A stretch of DNA of 64,000 nucleotides from Neptunicella sp048268085 (GCF_048268085.1 NZ_JBLWWF010000008.1:86048-150047), one strand, 5' to 3'. Positions 28,007 through 38,031 are shown, counted from the first letter of the stretch. Notes: generated by a model not told the origin, from the sequence alone. Numbers and translations are program-made.

Positions 28007-28034
28007 ATATGGGGATCGTCACCGCAAGTTCAAA
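28007..28034 (-). promoter_or_regulatory. Candidate sigma-32 heat-shock promoter of lon
   Basis: On the minus strand TTTGAAC is followed after 13 bases by CCCCATAT. The -10 element is exact for sigma-32 (CCCCATNT), and the -35 element agrees in the TTGAA core. It starts 47 bp before the lon ATG, as in other lon genes. Confidence 0.72.
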
Positions 28035-28115
28035 TCAAAATTGAAAATAATTGCTTACTAACGCTTTGCACGATAGCAACATACAATAGCCCGGCAGCTC
28101 GGCGCAGACAAAAAA

Positions 28116-28133
28116 GGCCCTGACGGGCCTTAA
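28116..28133 (-). terminator. Terminator of clpX
   Basis: AAGGCCC-TGAC-GGGCCTT, followed on the minus strand by further T, lies 14 bases after the clpX stop. It separates clpX from lon. Confidence 0.85.
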
Positions 28134-28146
28134 ATTTGTTGAACTA

Positions 28147-29424
28147 TTATTCAGACGCAGTTTTCTTTTCTTTTTCACTATCGTAAATAAGAATAGGCTT
28201 AGACTCGCCTTTTATTGCAGATTCATCAATCACCACTTTGCTAACATCTTGCATAGAGGGTAATTCATACATGGTATCTAGCAATACCGCCTCAACAATA
28301 GAGCGTAATCCCCGAGCTCCTGTTTTACGTGTCATCGCTTTAGCAGCGATCGCATGTAAGGCGTCTTCACGGAACTCAAGTTCGACATCTTCCATTGAAA
28401 ACAATGCACCATACTGTTTAGTCAGGGCATTCTTCGGTTCTTGAAGAATTTGAATTAATGCATCCTCGCTTAATTCTTCCAGTGTTGCCACTACAGGCAG
28501 ACGACCGATAAATTCAGGGATCAAACCATATTTAACCAAATCTTCAGGTTCAACCTTTTGGAACAGCTTAGACAAGGTTTCCTTGTTATTCTTGCTCTTC
28601 ACTTCTGCCCCGAAACCGATGCCGGAACCGGTCAACGCTCGTTGCTCAATGACTTTATCCAGACCGGCAAAGGCACCACCACAGATAAACAGGATCTTGG
28701 ATGTATCTACTTGCAAGAATTCCTGCTGTGGATGCTTGCGTCCGCCCTGTGGAGGAACAGAAGCAATGGTCCCTTCGATCAGTTTCAGCAACGCTTGTTG
28801 AACGCCTTCACCTGATACGTCACGAGTAATTGACGGGTTGTCAGACTTACGTGAAATCTTATCGATTTCATCAATATAAACGATACCACGTTGCGCTTTT
28901 TCGACATCGTAGTCGCATTTTTGCAATAACTTCTGAATGATGTTTTCGACGTCTTCACCCACATAACCGGCTTCGGTTAACGTGGTGGCATCAGCCATGG
29001 TAAACGGAACATCCAATAATCTCGCCAGGGTTTCAGCCAATAGGGTTTTACCACTACCAGTAGGACCGATCAGCAGAATATTACTTTTGCCTAACTCGAC
29101 TCCATCGTGGACATCACCATTACGTAAACGCTTATAGTGATTGTAAACGGCAACAGACAATACCTTTTTGGCGTGCCCCTGGCCGATAACATAATCATCC
29201 AAATGGGTATGAATTTCGTGAGGCTTAGGTAAAGAATCAGCCGGCTTTTTAGGCGCAATTTCTTTAATCTCTTCACGAATGATGTCGTTACATAACTCGA
29301 CACATTCATCGCATATAAATACCGACGGGCCGGCAATCAGTTTGCGCACTTCATGCTGACTTTTGCCACAAAATGAGCAATACAGTAATTTATTATCACT
29401 GTCGGAGTTGTGGTCATCACTCAT
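28147..29424 (-). CDS. clpX: ClpX, ATPase and specificity subunit of ClpXP
   Basis: A 425-residue unfoldase. The N-terminal zinc-binding domain (CSFCGKS...CDECVELC) is followed by an AAA+ domain with GPTGSGKT and YIDEIDK, and the IGFGAEV loop that docks ClpP. It feeds tagged proteins to ClpP. It is 79 bp downstream of clpP. Confidence 0.97.
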   Translation of the reverse strand: MSDDHNSDSDNKLLYCSFCGKSQHEVRKLIAGPSVFICDECVELCNDIIREEIKEIAPKKPADSLPKPHEIHTHLDDYVIGQGHAKKVLSVAVYNHYKRLRNGDVHDGVELGKSNILLIGPTGSGKTLLAETLARLLDVPFTMADATTLTEAGYVGEDVENIIQKLLQKCDYDVEKAQRGIVYIDEIDKISRKSDNPSITRDVSGEGVQQALLKLIEGTIASVPPQGGRKHPQQEFLQVDTSKILFICGGAFAGLDKVIEQRALTGSGIGFGAEVKSKNNKETLSKLFQKVEPEDLVKYGLIPEFIGRLPVVATLEELSEDALIQILQEPKNALTKQYGALFSMEDVELEFREDALHAIAAKAMTRKTGARGLRSIVEAVLLDTMYELPSMQDVSKVVIDESAIKGESKPILIYDSEKEKKTASE

Positions 29425-29503
29425 TAAACTTACCTCTGTTTAAATGCTTACTAAATATGGGACTATCCCAACATCATTTAGTCAGACTTTGGTGATTTAA
29501 AGT

Positions 29504-30124
29504 CTACTTATCTAGACGACTAGTTAATACACTATCGACCAAACCGTAATTAACTGCATCTTCAGCACTCATAAAATTATCACGATCTGTGTCGCGAGCA
29601 ACAATTTCATAGTCCTGACCGGTATGACCGGCGATCAAGCGATTCAGTTTCTCTTTAATAGACAGTATTTCTCTGGCATGGATTTCAAAATCCGATGCTT
29701 GTCCCTGAAAACCGCCTAATGGTTGATGGATCATGACCCGTGCATTGGGTAGACAATAACGTTTGCCTTTTTCACCACCTGAAAGCAAAAATGCTCCCAT
29801 GCTGGCTGCTTGTCCCACGCAAACGGTACTAACATTAGGCTTAATAAAGTTCATTGTATCATAAATTGCCATTCCGGCCGTAACCGAGCCACCAGGAGAA
29901 TTAATATACAAGAATATATCTTGATCGGGATTTTCAGACTCAAGGAACAACATCTGAGCAACAATAAGGTTGGCCATGTGATCTTCCACCTGACCGACCA
30001 TAAAGATAACGCGCTCTTTTAATAATCGGGAATAAATATCATAGGAGCGCTCGCCCTTAGCTGTTTGTTCAACAACCATAGGAACTAACGCGTCTTGTGG
30101 TTCAAAAGAATTATTCTGCATCAT
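29504..30124 (-). CDS. clpP: ClpP, proteolytic subunit of the Clp protease
   Basis: A 206-residue serine protease. The catalytic triad is visible as GQAASMGAFLL (Ser), MIHQPLGG (His) and the Asp in RDTDRDNF. The start is placed at the ATG at 30124; a second ATG directly follows and a TTG lies two codons upstream. No strong ribosome site decides between them. The short N-terminal extension should be removed as a propeptide. Confidence 0.95.
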   Translation of the reverse strand: MMQNNSFEPQDALVPMVVEQTAKGERSYDIYSRLLKERVIFMVGQVEDHMANLIVAQMLFLESENPDQDIFLYINSPGGSVTAGMAIYDTMNFIKPNVSTVCVGQAASMGAFLLSGGEKGKRYCLPNARVMIHQPLGGFQGQASDFEIHAREILSIKEKLNRLIAGHTGQDYEIVARDTDRDNFMSAEDAVNYGLVDSVLTSRLDK

Positions 30125-30169
30125 ATTCAATGTCGTTTATCCGTATTTACAAAAATGACTGGCAAAAAA

Positions 30170-30194
30170 AATGCCCGGGGATTACCGAGCATTT
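30170..30194 (-). terminator. Terminator/attenuator between tig and clpP
   Basis: An imperfect stem (ATGCTCGG...CCGGGCAT on the minus strand) is followed by eight T. It lies 42 bases past the tig stop, so clpP may have its own promoter or depend on read-through. Confidence 0.65.
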
Positions 30195-30235
30195 AATCAG
30201 TTGCTGACTACAGAAGTCAACGAACAAGCGATAAA

Positions 30236-31537
30236 TTAAGCCTGTTTGTTCATGATCTCATCAAATGGCGTTTCAACTTCAGTCACTTGAGCAGACTCAA
30301 GGATTAAATCGATAGCTTGATCTTCTAAGGCAACATTTTGCATTTGTTGCATCATTTCTTTATTTGACTTGTAGTATTCAATAACTTCTTGTGGATCTTC
30401 GTAAGCAGAGGCAGCCGTTTCAATCATGCTGTCTACACGAGCGCTATCCACTTTCAATTCGTTTTGCTTGATCACTTCACCTAGCAATAAACCGATGCTA
30501 ACGCGACGCTCTGCATTTTCTTTAAACAGATCCGCAGGTAATTCAGGCATGTTACCGCCTTGCTGAGCACCAAAACGCTGAATGGCTTGCTGGCGCAGTA
30601 CATCAATTTCTTGCTCAATCAATGCTTTTGGTACATCTACCTTATTGGCATTTAACAAACCGGTTAAGACTTGCTCTTTAATACGGGCTTTCAGGTTTTG
30701 CGTTAATTCGCGATCCATATTCTTACGGACTTCCGCTTTCAACTCTTTAACACCGCCGTCTTCTACACCGAATAATTTAGCAAATTCGTCGTCCAGTTTT
30801 GGCAAGTTTAACGCTTCAACTTTCTTCACTGTAATAGTGAAGCTGGCCGCTTTACCCTTTAATTTTTCTGCATGGTAGTCATCAGGGAAATTCACTTCTA
30901 CAGTGACTTCTTTACCCGCTTTGGTGCCGACGATACCTTCTTCAAATCCAGGGATCATGCGACCTTTACCCATTTCCAAAGTGAAGTCTTCGGCTTTTCC
31001 ACCTTCAAACTCTTCACCGTCAATGGTACCAACAAAATCGATGGTCACTTGATCATCTTCTTTTGCAGCGCGTTTTACTTCGCTCCAGCTAGCATGCTGT
31101 TTACGCAAAGTTTCCATCATGTTTTTAACGTCATCAGCGTTGATTTTAACAACGGGTTTTTCAACTTTGATGGTGTCTAAATCTTTTAATTCAACTTCAG
31201 GATAAACTTCAAAAGAGGCAACAAATTCCAGACTCTCACCGTCCACATCTTTTTTCAGTTCAAAAGTAGGTGCACCGGCTGGAGTCAACTTTTCCTGCAT
31301 AATGGCTTGATAAAAGTTACGTTGCATGACTTCACCAGAGACTTCCTGACGAACGGCTTCACCATAACGCTTTTGAATTACCTTGACCGGTACTTTACCC
31401 GGACGGAAACCATTAATACGTTGAGTTTTTGCTAATTGTTGCAAACGTGCTTTAACCGCGGAATCAATATTTTCCGCTTCGACCGTAATAGTCAGACGGC
31501 GTTCTAAACCTTGAGTCGTCTCAACTGAAACTTGCAT
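30236..31537 (-). CDS. tig: Trigger factor, ribosome-associated chaperone
   Basis: A 433-residue protein with the ribosome-binding motif GFRPGKVP (about residues 44-51), a central FKBP-type isomerase domain (160-240) and a long C-terminal helical chaperone domain. It protects nascent chains at the ribosome exit. It is the first gene of the tig-clpP-clpX-lon group. Confidence 0.97.
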   Translation of the reverse strand: MQVSVETTQGLERRLTITVEAENIDSAVKARLQQLAKTQRINGFRPGKVPVKVIQKRYGEAVRQEVSGEVMQRNFYQAIMQEKLTPAGAPTFELKKDVDGESLEFVASFEVYPEVELKDLDTIKVEKPVVKINADDVKNMMETLRKQHASWSEVKRAAKEDDQVTIDFVGTIDGEEFEGGKAEDFTLEMGKGRMIPGFEEGIVGTKAGKEVTVEVNFPDDYHAEKLKGKAASFTITVKKVEALNLPKLDDEFAKLFGVEDGGVKELKAEVRKNMDRELTQNLKARIKEQVLTGLLNANKVDVPKALIEQEIDVLRQQAIQRFGAQQGGNMPELPADLFKENAERRVSIGLLLGEVIKQNELKVDSARVDSMIETAASAYEDPQEVIEYYKSNKEMMQQMQNVALEDQAIDLILESAQVTEVETPFDEIMNKQA

Positions 31538-31821
31538 TCTTATACCTCAATGATGCGTGCTAACACGCTTAAATTAGTCATTCATTTACTGGATTAGATA
31601 TATTGCCACAAGGCAATGGAAGCTAAACCGAATATCACAATCGCTGTGAATGACACTTGACCAGAAAAAAGACGCAACATTATACCGATAGGTTTTAAGT
31701 GAGTCGAGCCGAAATCAGAAAAAAAAGCCGTTAGGGCTGAATTAATCAATAAATAATCAGGAAATGCGTCTTTCGGAGCAGACTAAACTGAAGAAACCAA
31801 CATCGCTACAGGAGATAAAGA

Positions 31822-31898
31822 TGGTCGGTGAGACAGGATTTGAACCTGCGACCCCTTGGACCCAAACCAAGTGCGCTACCAAACTGCGCTACTCACCG
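31822..31898 (-). tRNA. tRNA-Pro (TGG)
   Basis: A complete cloverleaf of 77 bases including encoded CCA. Anticodon loop TTTGGGT gives anticodon TGG. The T-loop reads GTTCAAATC. The same sequence occurs again at 32231-32307. Confidence 0.95.
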
Positions 31899-31918
31899 AA
31901 AATATTCAATCTAAAACA

Positions 31919-32003
31919 TGGTGCGGAAGGAGAGACTTGAACTCTCACGCCCGAAGGCACTGGAACCTAAATCCAGCGTGTATACCAATTTCACCACTTC
32001 CGC
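31919..32003 (-). tRNA. tRNA-Leu (TAG)
   Basis: An 85-base class II tRNA with a long variable arm (TGCCTTCGGGCGT) and encoded CCA. Anticodon loop TTTAGGT gives TAG. Confidence 0.94.
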
Positions 32004-32010
32004 GAAAAAA

Positions 32011-32087
32011 TGGGGTGGACGATGGGGCTTGAACCCACGACAACCGGAATCACAATCCGGGGCTCTACCAACTGAGCTACGCCCACC
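32011..32087 (-). tRNA. tRNA-His (GTG)
   Basis: A 77-base tRNA with the extra 5' G paired to the discriminator C, diagnostic of histidine tRNAs, and anticodon GTG in TTGTGAT. CCA is encoded. Confidence 0.95.
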
Positions 32088-32123
32088 ATAGAGGTGTTTA
32101 CTTTGAACTGCGGCAACGCACAA

Positions 32124-32200
<77 letters not shown>

Positions 32201-32230
32201 ATTTTGAAGCACCTGCACAGTTTAAGCAAG

Positions 32231-32307
32231 TGGTCGGTGAGACAGGATTTGAACCTGCGACCCCTTGGACCCAAACCAAGTGCGCTACCAAACTGCGCTA
32301 CTCACCG
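32231..32307 (-). tRNA. tRNA-Pro (TGG), second copy
   Basis: Identical in sequence to the tRNA-Pro at 31822-31898. It lies at the 5' end of the minus-strand tRNA cluster, order Pro-Arg-His-Leu-Pro in transcription. Confidence 0.95.
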
Positions 32308-32554
32308 CCTTTTAAAGCTAGTAACGACGATGTCTCTGCCGTTATGGGAGGCGCATATTACCCACTTGCTTTTAGGCCGTCAAACACTTTTTCGAGGAAA
32401 AAGTTTAAATGCTCAGTTTTACAGCAATGTGGACAAATCATCGACTACCTTAGTGACAAAATGAGCCAGATAATGGTGATTGCGTTGCCTGCCTGCGCGA
32501 GACTATGTGACAATAGCGCATTGAATTTTAATTGACGAGTAGAAAATACCTATC

Positions 32555-33409
32555 ATGCCAGCACAAATTATTGATGGAAAACTGATTGCCAAACAAGTTC
32601 GGATGACGGTTGCTGAACACGTGAAATCCATTGTTTCATCAGGTAAACGGGCTCCTGGGCTAGCTGTAGTGTTAGTGGGTGGCGATCCTGCATCACAAGT
32701 TTATGTTGGAAGTAAACGTCGTGCCTGTGATGAAGTCGGCTTCGTTTCAAAATCTTACGATATGCCAGCTAATACCAGCCAACAAGAACTGTTAGAGCTG
32801 ATTGATACACTTAATCAGGATAGTGAAATCGACGGGATTTTGGTGCAGTTACCCTTACCGGCTGGTCTAGATGCCAGTGAAATTCTAGAGCGTATTCATC
32901 CGCAAAAAGATGTAGATGGTTTTCATCCCTATAATATTGGTCGATTGGCAGAACGCATGCCCGCCCTTCGCCCCTGTACCCCAAAGGGAATAATGACCCT
33001 GATTGAATCGAGTAAACGCCCGATAAAAGGTTTGGATGCCGTCGTGGTTGGCGCATCAAATATTGTTGGGCGACCAATGAGTCTGGAATTACTGATTGCC
33101 GGGTGTACAACCACGGTATGCCATAAATTCACTAAAGATTTACAGGCTCATGTGAGCCGCGCAGACTTATTAGTAGTGGCAGTAGGTAAAGCCGAATTTA
33201 TCCCCGGTGAGTGGATCAAACCTGGTGCGATAGTCATCGATGTCGGCATTAACCGGATCGATAACGGCAGTTTAGTCGGTGATGTGGAATACGCGGTTGC
33301 TAGTGAACGCGCTGGCTGGATCACACCAGTACCGGGCGGTGTCGGCCCGATGACGGTTGCCAGTTTGATTGAAAATACCCTCGAAGCTTACGTTAAATAC
33401 CACTCTTAA
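32555..33409 (+). CDS. folD: FolD, methylenetetrahydrofolate dehydrogenase / cyclohydrolase
   Basis: A 284-residue bifunctional enzyme of one-carbon metabolism. YVGSKRRACDEVG carries the catalytic Tyr-Lys pair, DGILVQLPLP and the NADP-binding GASNIVGRP block follow, and TPVPGGVGPMTVA ends the active site. It is a single gene convergent with an antiporter gene over a shared terminator. Confidence 0.97.
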   Translation: MPAQIIDGKLIAKQVRMTVAEHVKSIVSSGKRAPGLAVVLVGGDPASQVYVGSKRRACDEVGFVSKSYDMPANTSQQELLELIDTLNQDSEIDGILVQLPLPAGLDASEILERIHPQKDVDGFHPYNIGRLAERMPALRPCTPKGIMTLIESSKRPIKGLDAVVVGASNIVGRPMSLELLIAGCTTTVCHKFTKDLQAHVSRADLLVVAVGKAEFIPGEWIKPGAIVIDVGINRIDNGSLVGDVEYAVASERAGWITPVPGGVGPMTVASLIENTLEAYVKYHS

Positions 33410-33420
33410 ACCGATTGATT

Positions 33421-33445
33421 AAAGAGCCAGAAAAACTGGCTCTTT
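33421..33445. terminator. Bidirectional terminator between folD and the antiporter gene
   Basis: AAAGAGCCAG-AAAAA-CTGGCTCTTT forms a perfect 10-bp stem. It reaches the last bases of the convergent antiporter gene. Confidence 0.82.
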
Positions 33446-34787
33446 AATTCGTTTCTAGTGGTTCGGCTTTTCGCTGCATTAAATATTGCCAAATAAAACT
33501 GGCCAAGGTCACCACAGCCAATACATAGCAATAAAAGGCGTAAGGAATCACCTCTACCGGTGAAATGGAAAAACTCGCTCCAAGCAATAATAACTGCGCC
33601 CCGTAAGGCAATATCCCCTGTAACACACATGCAAATATATCCAGCAGACTGGCCGCTTGTTTAGCCTCAATTTGACCTTGCTGGGCCAACTCTTTGGCCG
33701 TATCACCTGCTACAATGATCGCCACGGTATTATTTGCCACACAAGCATTAACACAGCTAATCAATGTAGCAATGCCTAGTGAATAACCTAGCTTGGGAGG
33801 TAACGAAGAGGCCTTAACTAACTGAGCGATTTTGGTCACTAAAAAGGTTAGCCCGCCTTGTCGACGCATTAATTCAGATAAACCGCCTAACAATAACGAC
33901 AAGATGAACACTTCCTGCATCTGGGTGAACCCGGCATAAATATCTTTACCCAGAGATACGAGTTGGTAGTCCCCAACCCCAACCCCCAGCAAGGCACTAC
34001 TAATAATTCCCACGGTTAATACCGCAAATACATTTAACCCGGCAATGGCCAGCACTAAAATCAATAGATAAGGTACTACCAACATCAGATTTTCACTTTC
34101 CGTTGCCTCCAATATTGCCGGTTTCCCTAACACAAAGAGTAAAATTAAAACCAGTGTGGCTGCGGGTAACGCCAACACCAGATTGGCTTTAAATTTATCT
34201 TTCATTTCACAGCCTTGAGTGCGCGTCGCCGCAATCGTGGTATCCGATATAATCGATAAATTGTCACCAAAAATAGCCCCACTGACCAACACGCCAGCCA
34301 TTAATGGTAAAGCAATACCTGCACTTTCTGCCACACCAACGGCAACCGGTGCCAACGCGGCTAAAGTCCCCATCGAAGTTCCCATGGCAGTGGCAATAAA
34401 TGCCGCAATTAAGAACAGTCCAGGCAAAATGAATTGCGCGGGAATTAACTGCAATCCAATAGCCACCGTGGCATCCACCCCGCCAGAGGCTTTAGCGACC
34501 GCCGAAAATGCCCCTGCCAACAAGTAGATCATGCACATGGTAATGATATTGCTGTGACCGGCTCCTTTAACAAATTGCTCTACCGTATTATTCAGACTCT
34601 GTTTGGATAACCAGAACGCCAATAATATAGCCGGTAATAACGCGGCCGGTGCCGGCAATTGATAGAAGGCATACTCCACCCCTTGTGACTGGAAATAAAA
34701 ACCCGAGCCTAGAAAGAGGCAAAGAAAAGTCAATAAAGGCAGTAAAGCCAGTTTACCGGAAGAGGTTGTTTGCATTTCGCTTACCAT
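33444..34787 (-). CDS. NhaC-family Na+/H+ antiporter
   Basis: A 447-residue membrane protein with about 11-12 spans. TAMGTSMGTLAALAPVAVG and GAIFGDNLSIISDTTIAATRTQGCEMKDKF are typical of the NhaC/arsenite-permease-like antiporters; the Asp residues in the second block are the usual ion-site candidates. It probably exchanges sodium for protons at the inner membrane, fitting a saline habitat. A malate/lactate variant of the family cannot be excluded. The start may be four codons later at the next Met (34775). Confidence 0.85.
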   Translation of the reverse strand: MVSEMQTTSSGKLALLPLLTFLCLFLGSGFYFQSQGVEYAFYQLPAPAALLPAILLAFWLSKQSLNNTVEQFVKGAGHSNIITMCMIYLLAGAFSAVAKASGGVDATVAIGLQLIPAQFILPGLFLIAAFIATAMGTSMGTLAALAPVAVGVAESAGIALPLMAGVLVSGAIFGDNLSIISDTTIAATRTQGCEMKDKFKANLVLALPAATLVLILLFVLGKPAILEATESENLMLVVPYLLILVLAIAGLNVFAVLTVGIISSALLGVGVGDYQLVSLGKDIYAGFTQMQEVFILSLLLGGLSELMRRQGGLTFLVTKIAQLVKASSLPPKLGYSLGIATLISCVNACVANNTVAIIVAGDTAKELAQQGQIEAKQAASLLDIFACVLQGILPYGAQLLLLGASFSISPVEVIPYAFYCYVLAVVTLASFIWQYLMQRKAEPLETN

Positions 34788-34931
34788 GGACGTTTAGACG
34801 TCTGGAATTCTATCTTTTATTGGTGCATTAGCCAAGCGAAATACCATTATTGAGAGTATCCAAACACTGGTTTAAACGGTTATCTTTGTGACAGGGCTTG
34901 ATAATCGGTTTTGTGATCAACTGAACAACTT

Positions 34932-35720
34932 TCAGTCTGTCTGCTCGGCCAACTCCCCGGTGACAATCATATTGTAAGGTTCTAATTGCGGGATACTGGC
35001 GCGAAGTTGATCTTCAACACTATCCAAACGTTTCATTTTTTCACAGAACCATTTGGCTTTTTTACGCAAAGTTTGCGCTTTAGGACCCACTTGACGCTCT
35101 ATCTCAGCCCCCATGGTTTCCAAGCGAATAGATAAATCTTCCATGCGTTTTTCAATTCTGCTATCACCGTCACTGGTCAACCCGCCAATCGCCGATAAAA
35201 TTCCTCCCAATGAGGTATTGATAGCATGTTCAATTTCTTCTTCCATCTGCACGTCCACCAATAAATCAACGTCTTCCAGACCTCGTGGACCAATATAATA
35301 ATAATCTTCGGTATGAATAAACTTTTTACCTACCTTACGTTTAACCCGTTTTAACGCTCCTTTTAAGCGCTGATAACTATTATGATCTTCACCGACCAAG
35401 CCTAAATAGACGTTTTCCACGGTACTGATTGCCAAATCTACCCCTTCAGTCGCCAATAAAATCATTTTTGGCATAGAATAGTGAATACCTTCAGACAGCT
35501 CTTTGAGTAGGGCTGATTGTTGCTCGGTTAAGGTAATCCATTCTCCTTTTACAATGAGCTGATCATCACCGTTTATTTGATACAGGGTACGATCATCCTG
35601 CATTACCCGAATCTGGTTTTGGTTAACCAGAATCCCCTGCTGCAAATCCACCTCGCATTTAAACTCGGCTAAACAGCTGAAACTAATCGTACTCAACAAA
35701 AGTAAAACAAATTTGAACAT
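34932..35720 (-). CDS. DUF2884 (YggN) family periplasmic protein
   Basis: A 262-residue protein with a signal peptide (cleavage after about residue 18, SCLA). The blocks YQINGDDQL, PKMILLATEGVDLAI and NTSLGGILSAIGGL match the DUF2884/YggN family of gammaproteobacterial periplasmic proteins of unknown role. It is rich in charged helices in the C-terminal half. It is a single gene with no operon partner. Confidence 0.8.
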   Translation of the reverse strand: MFKFVLLLLSTISFSCLAEFKCEVDLQQGILVNQNQIRVMQDDRTLYQINGDDQLIVKGEWITLTEQQSALLKELSEGIHYSMPKMILLATEGVDLAISTVENVYLGLVGEDHNSYQRLKGALKRVKRKVGKKFIHTEDYYYIGPRGLEDVDLLVDVQMEEEIEHAINTSLGGILSAIGGLTSDGDSRIEKRMEDLSIRLETMGAEIERQVGPKAQTLRKKAKWFCEKMKRLDSVEDQLRASIPQLEPYNMIVTGELAEQTD

Positions 35721-35810
35721 TTAAAGGGTTTCCATCACGACGCTAAGCTAATTGTGACTCGAACCATACAGAAGAGAAAGAATAATAAGACTAGCAGGTT
35801 AAAAACTACG

Positions 35811-36320
35811 CTAGTCTGCGTTTCTGACTAGTCGTACATAGGGAAATAACGTTTTTTGTTTAATCGAATTACTTCCATTAAAAAAAGCCACTACCCAGGC
35901 TCGTTGTCCATCCATCATCGACGGTGTTGAGGTCCAGAAATCATCAGAAGGCGTATTCGGGAAAATGCTACTATTAATTGATGGCCGCACACATTGACGT
36001 TCTACAATAGTATTGAGTTCCTTCATATTGGGTAGCCGCCAGCCGGTCTGATTTTGATAAACATAACCATAAGCCAGTTGCAGTGCTTGCTGCCATGTAA
36101 GTGGCTTAGGATCGCCCAAACAGCTTCCTTGTGCCGCATTCCATTGCTGACCGATAGCACAGCGCATCCACATTAAGCGGGTGGTGGTGTCCGTCACCAG
36201 TCCACCTGCCATGATTTCAAAATTATCTTCAGGGGCGGTTTCATCGATGTCATTCTGACAACTGGCCAAAACAGTGTGGGTTAATAATGAGCTGATCATA
36301 AATATTGCGATTTTTAACAT
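35811..36320 (-). CDS. Exported protein with an Lcl C-terminal (DUF1566) domain
   Basis: A 169-residue protein: signal peptide (to about residue 19, VLA-SCQN) then a single DUF1566 domain with TTRLMWMRC, GWRLPNMKELNTIVE and DFWTSTPS. DUF1566 domains occur on surface and secreted bacterial proteins, and their ligand is unknown. It starts one base after the stop of the larger DUF1566 lipoprotein gene, so the two are co-translated. Five cysteines in the mature part could form disulfides. Confidence 0.78.
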   Translation of the reverse strand: MLKIAIFMISSLLTHTVLASCQNDIDETAPEDNFEIMAGGLVTDTTTRLMWMRCAIGQQWNAAQGSCLGDPKPLTWQQALQLAYGYVYQNQTGWRLPNMKELNTIVERQCVRPSINSSIFPNTPSDDFWTSTPSMMDGQRAWVVAFFNGSNSIKQKTLFPYVRLVRNAD

Positions 36321-36321
36321 A

Positions 36322-38031
36322 TTAACGCCCTGCCCTGACTAATCTGACACTTGCCGCGACCGACTTATTTAAAAAGTTATCGTTCCCCGTGGCGAAATCA
36401 ACCGCCCATGCATTTTGCGCTTCACCATCAACGGCACCATCAGCACTAGGATTACTGCTCCAATACCAAATGGGGGCGGTCAGCCCTGCACTCGTAAAAG
36501 GAAAATAAGTGGTATCCACTAACGGTGAGGTGGTTTTGCCTAAATGCAAAATAGACAGCAATTCATCATGATTCGGTAACCGCCAATCATAAAAACCACA
36601 TAGACCTATTGCATTGATCGCCGCAACATAAGCGCTGGTATTGCATTGAGCAATATTACACGTTGTTCCTGCCCCGTTTAACGTTCCGTCTACGCCACCA
36701 TTATTGGTTTGCTGGTACCATGAATAACGATAGCTATTATTACTGTAACCAACGCCCTGATGTTTGACCTCCCATACCAGCCCGGTGACATTATCTCTGA
36801 CACAGCGCCATGGTTGATTGACGTCATCCACTTCATCACCAATGTTATCCAATCGGGTAAAATCAAAGCCTTGTGATCCCCTGCCCGCCTTATCAAGCAA
36901 ACCATTACTGGCGGCACTATCGCGCCCCGTATCGCCATCCTGGCCGGGATAATCCGCCTGGATCACGGTGGAATTACTACTACCATTACCACGCAATACC
37001 ACTCCGGTATCATTGCGATGTTCAACCTGACGAGGAATAATCAACACATCCACGCTGTCTTCAACCTGATGTCCAAGCGCGTCAGTAACCTGCAACGTGA
37101 ATGTCGCCACATTCGATGCAGAGACTTTGGGTGCAATAGCATAGGTCACCGCCTGATTTTGGGCATTAATTAACGGGGCTAAAGAAGAATCATTTAACCA
37201 ACGGTATTCTAATGGCAAAGCGTTGGAATTGACGCTAGCGGCCGTTCCCGCCAACAAAATTGATTCACCACTGACGACGGTATTATTCACTCCCGCATCC
37301 ACTTCAGGCAGAGTATCGCTGGCAGCCAATACGTTTAAGGTTATTTGAGTTGTATCGGTGGCACCTTCAACATCGGTGACGGTCAGCGAGAAAACCAGTT
37401 CGGTGGCCGGATCTCGCACCGGTGCGGTAAAACTAAGACTATCACCATCCAGACTTAATCCCTGTAACACATCCACACCGCTGATTTGTTGCCATCGCCA
37501 ATTGGCTATCGGATTGTCATCCAAGGTATTATCAGGATCCTGACTAGCGCTGCCATCCAGCACAATACTTGCTCCGGCTGGAAATTGATGCGAGTCAAAA
37601 CCATCCATCTGATTAACACCAATAACAGCTTCGGGGGAGCTATTAACTGGCAGAACGTCGACGTCCACTTGATCACTCGCCACATTCCCATTGCCATCGG
37701 TTACTGTAACAGTAAAACGATACGTGACGGATTCGGTGGTAGCAGGGGCAATAAAACTGGCATCCGCTGCACTACTATCAGCCTGATTAATATCAAGTTC
37801 AGGCGTAACAGTCCAAGCGTAACTTAATTCTGTCGTTTGACCATTAGCCGTTGCAGTCAATGATGCACTGACGCCTTCGCTAATAGAGAAGTCATCCATC
37901 GCGACGATGCTGATGAGGGATTGTGGTGGAGGTTCAACCGTATCACTACTGAGTAATTTATCACCTGAACAGGCGGCTAGGACGATACAATTAACCAAAA
38001 CAATTAGGCCGCGACAAATAAACTTCAACAT
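36322..38031 (-). CDS. Lipoprotein with PKD/cadherin-like repeats and a C-terminal DUF1566 domain
   Basis: A 569-residue lipoprotein (lipobox LAAC near residue 21). Three immunoglobulin-like PKD/REJ-type domains follow, each ending in a VTVTD-like strand (about residues 35-127, 130-232 and 238-333), and then a DUF1566 domain (about 395-567; GLVWEVKH, YDWRLPNHDELLSI, YWSSNPS). It is probably displayed on the cell surface. Its partner at 35811-36320 is a free-standing DUF1566 domain. Confidence 0.78.
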   Translation of the reverse strand: MLKFICRGLIVLVNCIVLAACSGDKLLSSDTVEPPPQSLISIVAMDDFSISEGVSASLTATANGQTTELSYAWTVTPELDINQADSSAADASFIAPATTESVTYRFTVTVTDGNGNVASDQVDVDVLPVNSSPEAVIGVNQMDGFDSHQFPAGASIVLDGSASQDPDNTLDDNPIANWRWQQISGVDVLQGLSLDGDSLSFTAPVRDPATELVFSLTVTDVEGATDTTQITLNVLAASDTLPEVDAGVNNTVVSGESILLAGTAASVNSNALPLEYRWLNDSSLAPLINAQNQAVTYAIAPKVSASNVATFTLQVTDALGHQVEDSVDVLIIPRQVEHRNDTGVVLRGNGSSNSTVIQADYPGQDGDTGRDSAASNGLLDKAGRGSQGFDFTRLDNIGDEVDDVNQPWRCVRDNVTGLVWEVKHQGVGYSNNSYRYSWYQQTNNGGVDGTLNGAGTTCNIAQCNTSAYVAAINAIGLCGFYDWRLPNHDELLSILHLGKTTSPLVDTTYFPFTSAGLTAPIWYWSSNPSADGAVDGEAQNAWAVDFATGNDNFLNKSVAASVRLVRAGR

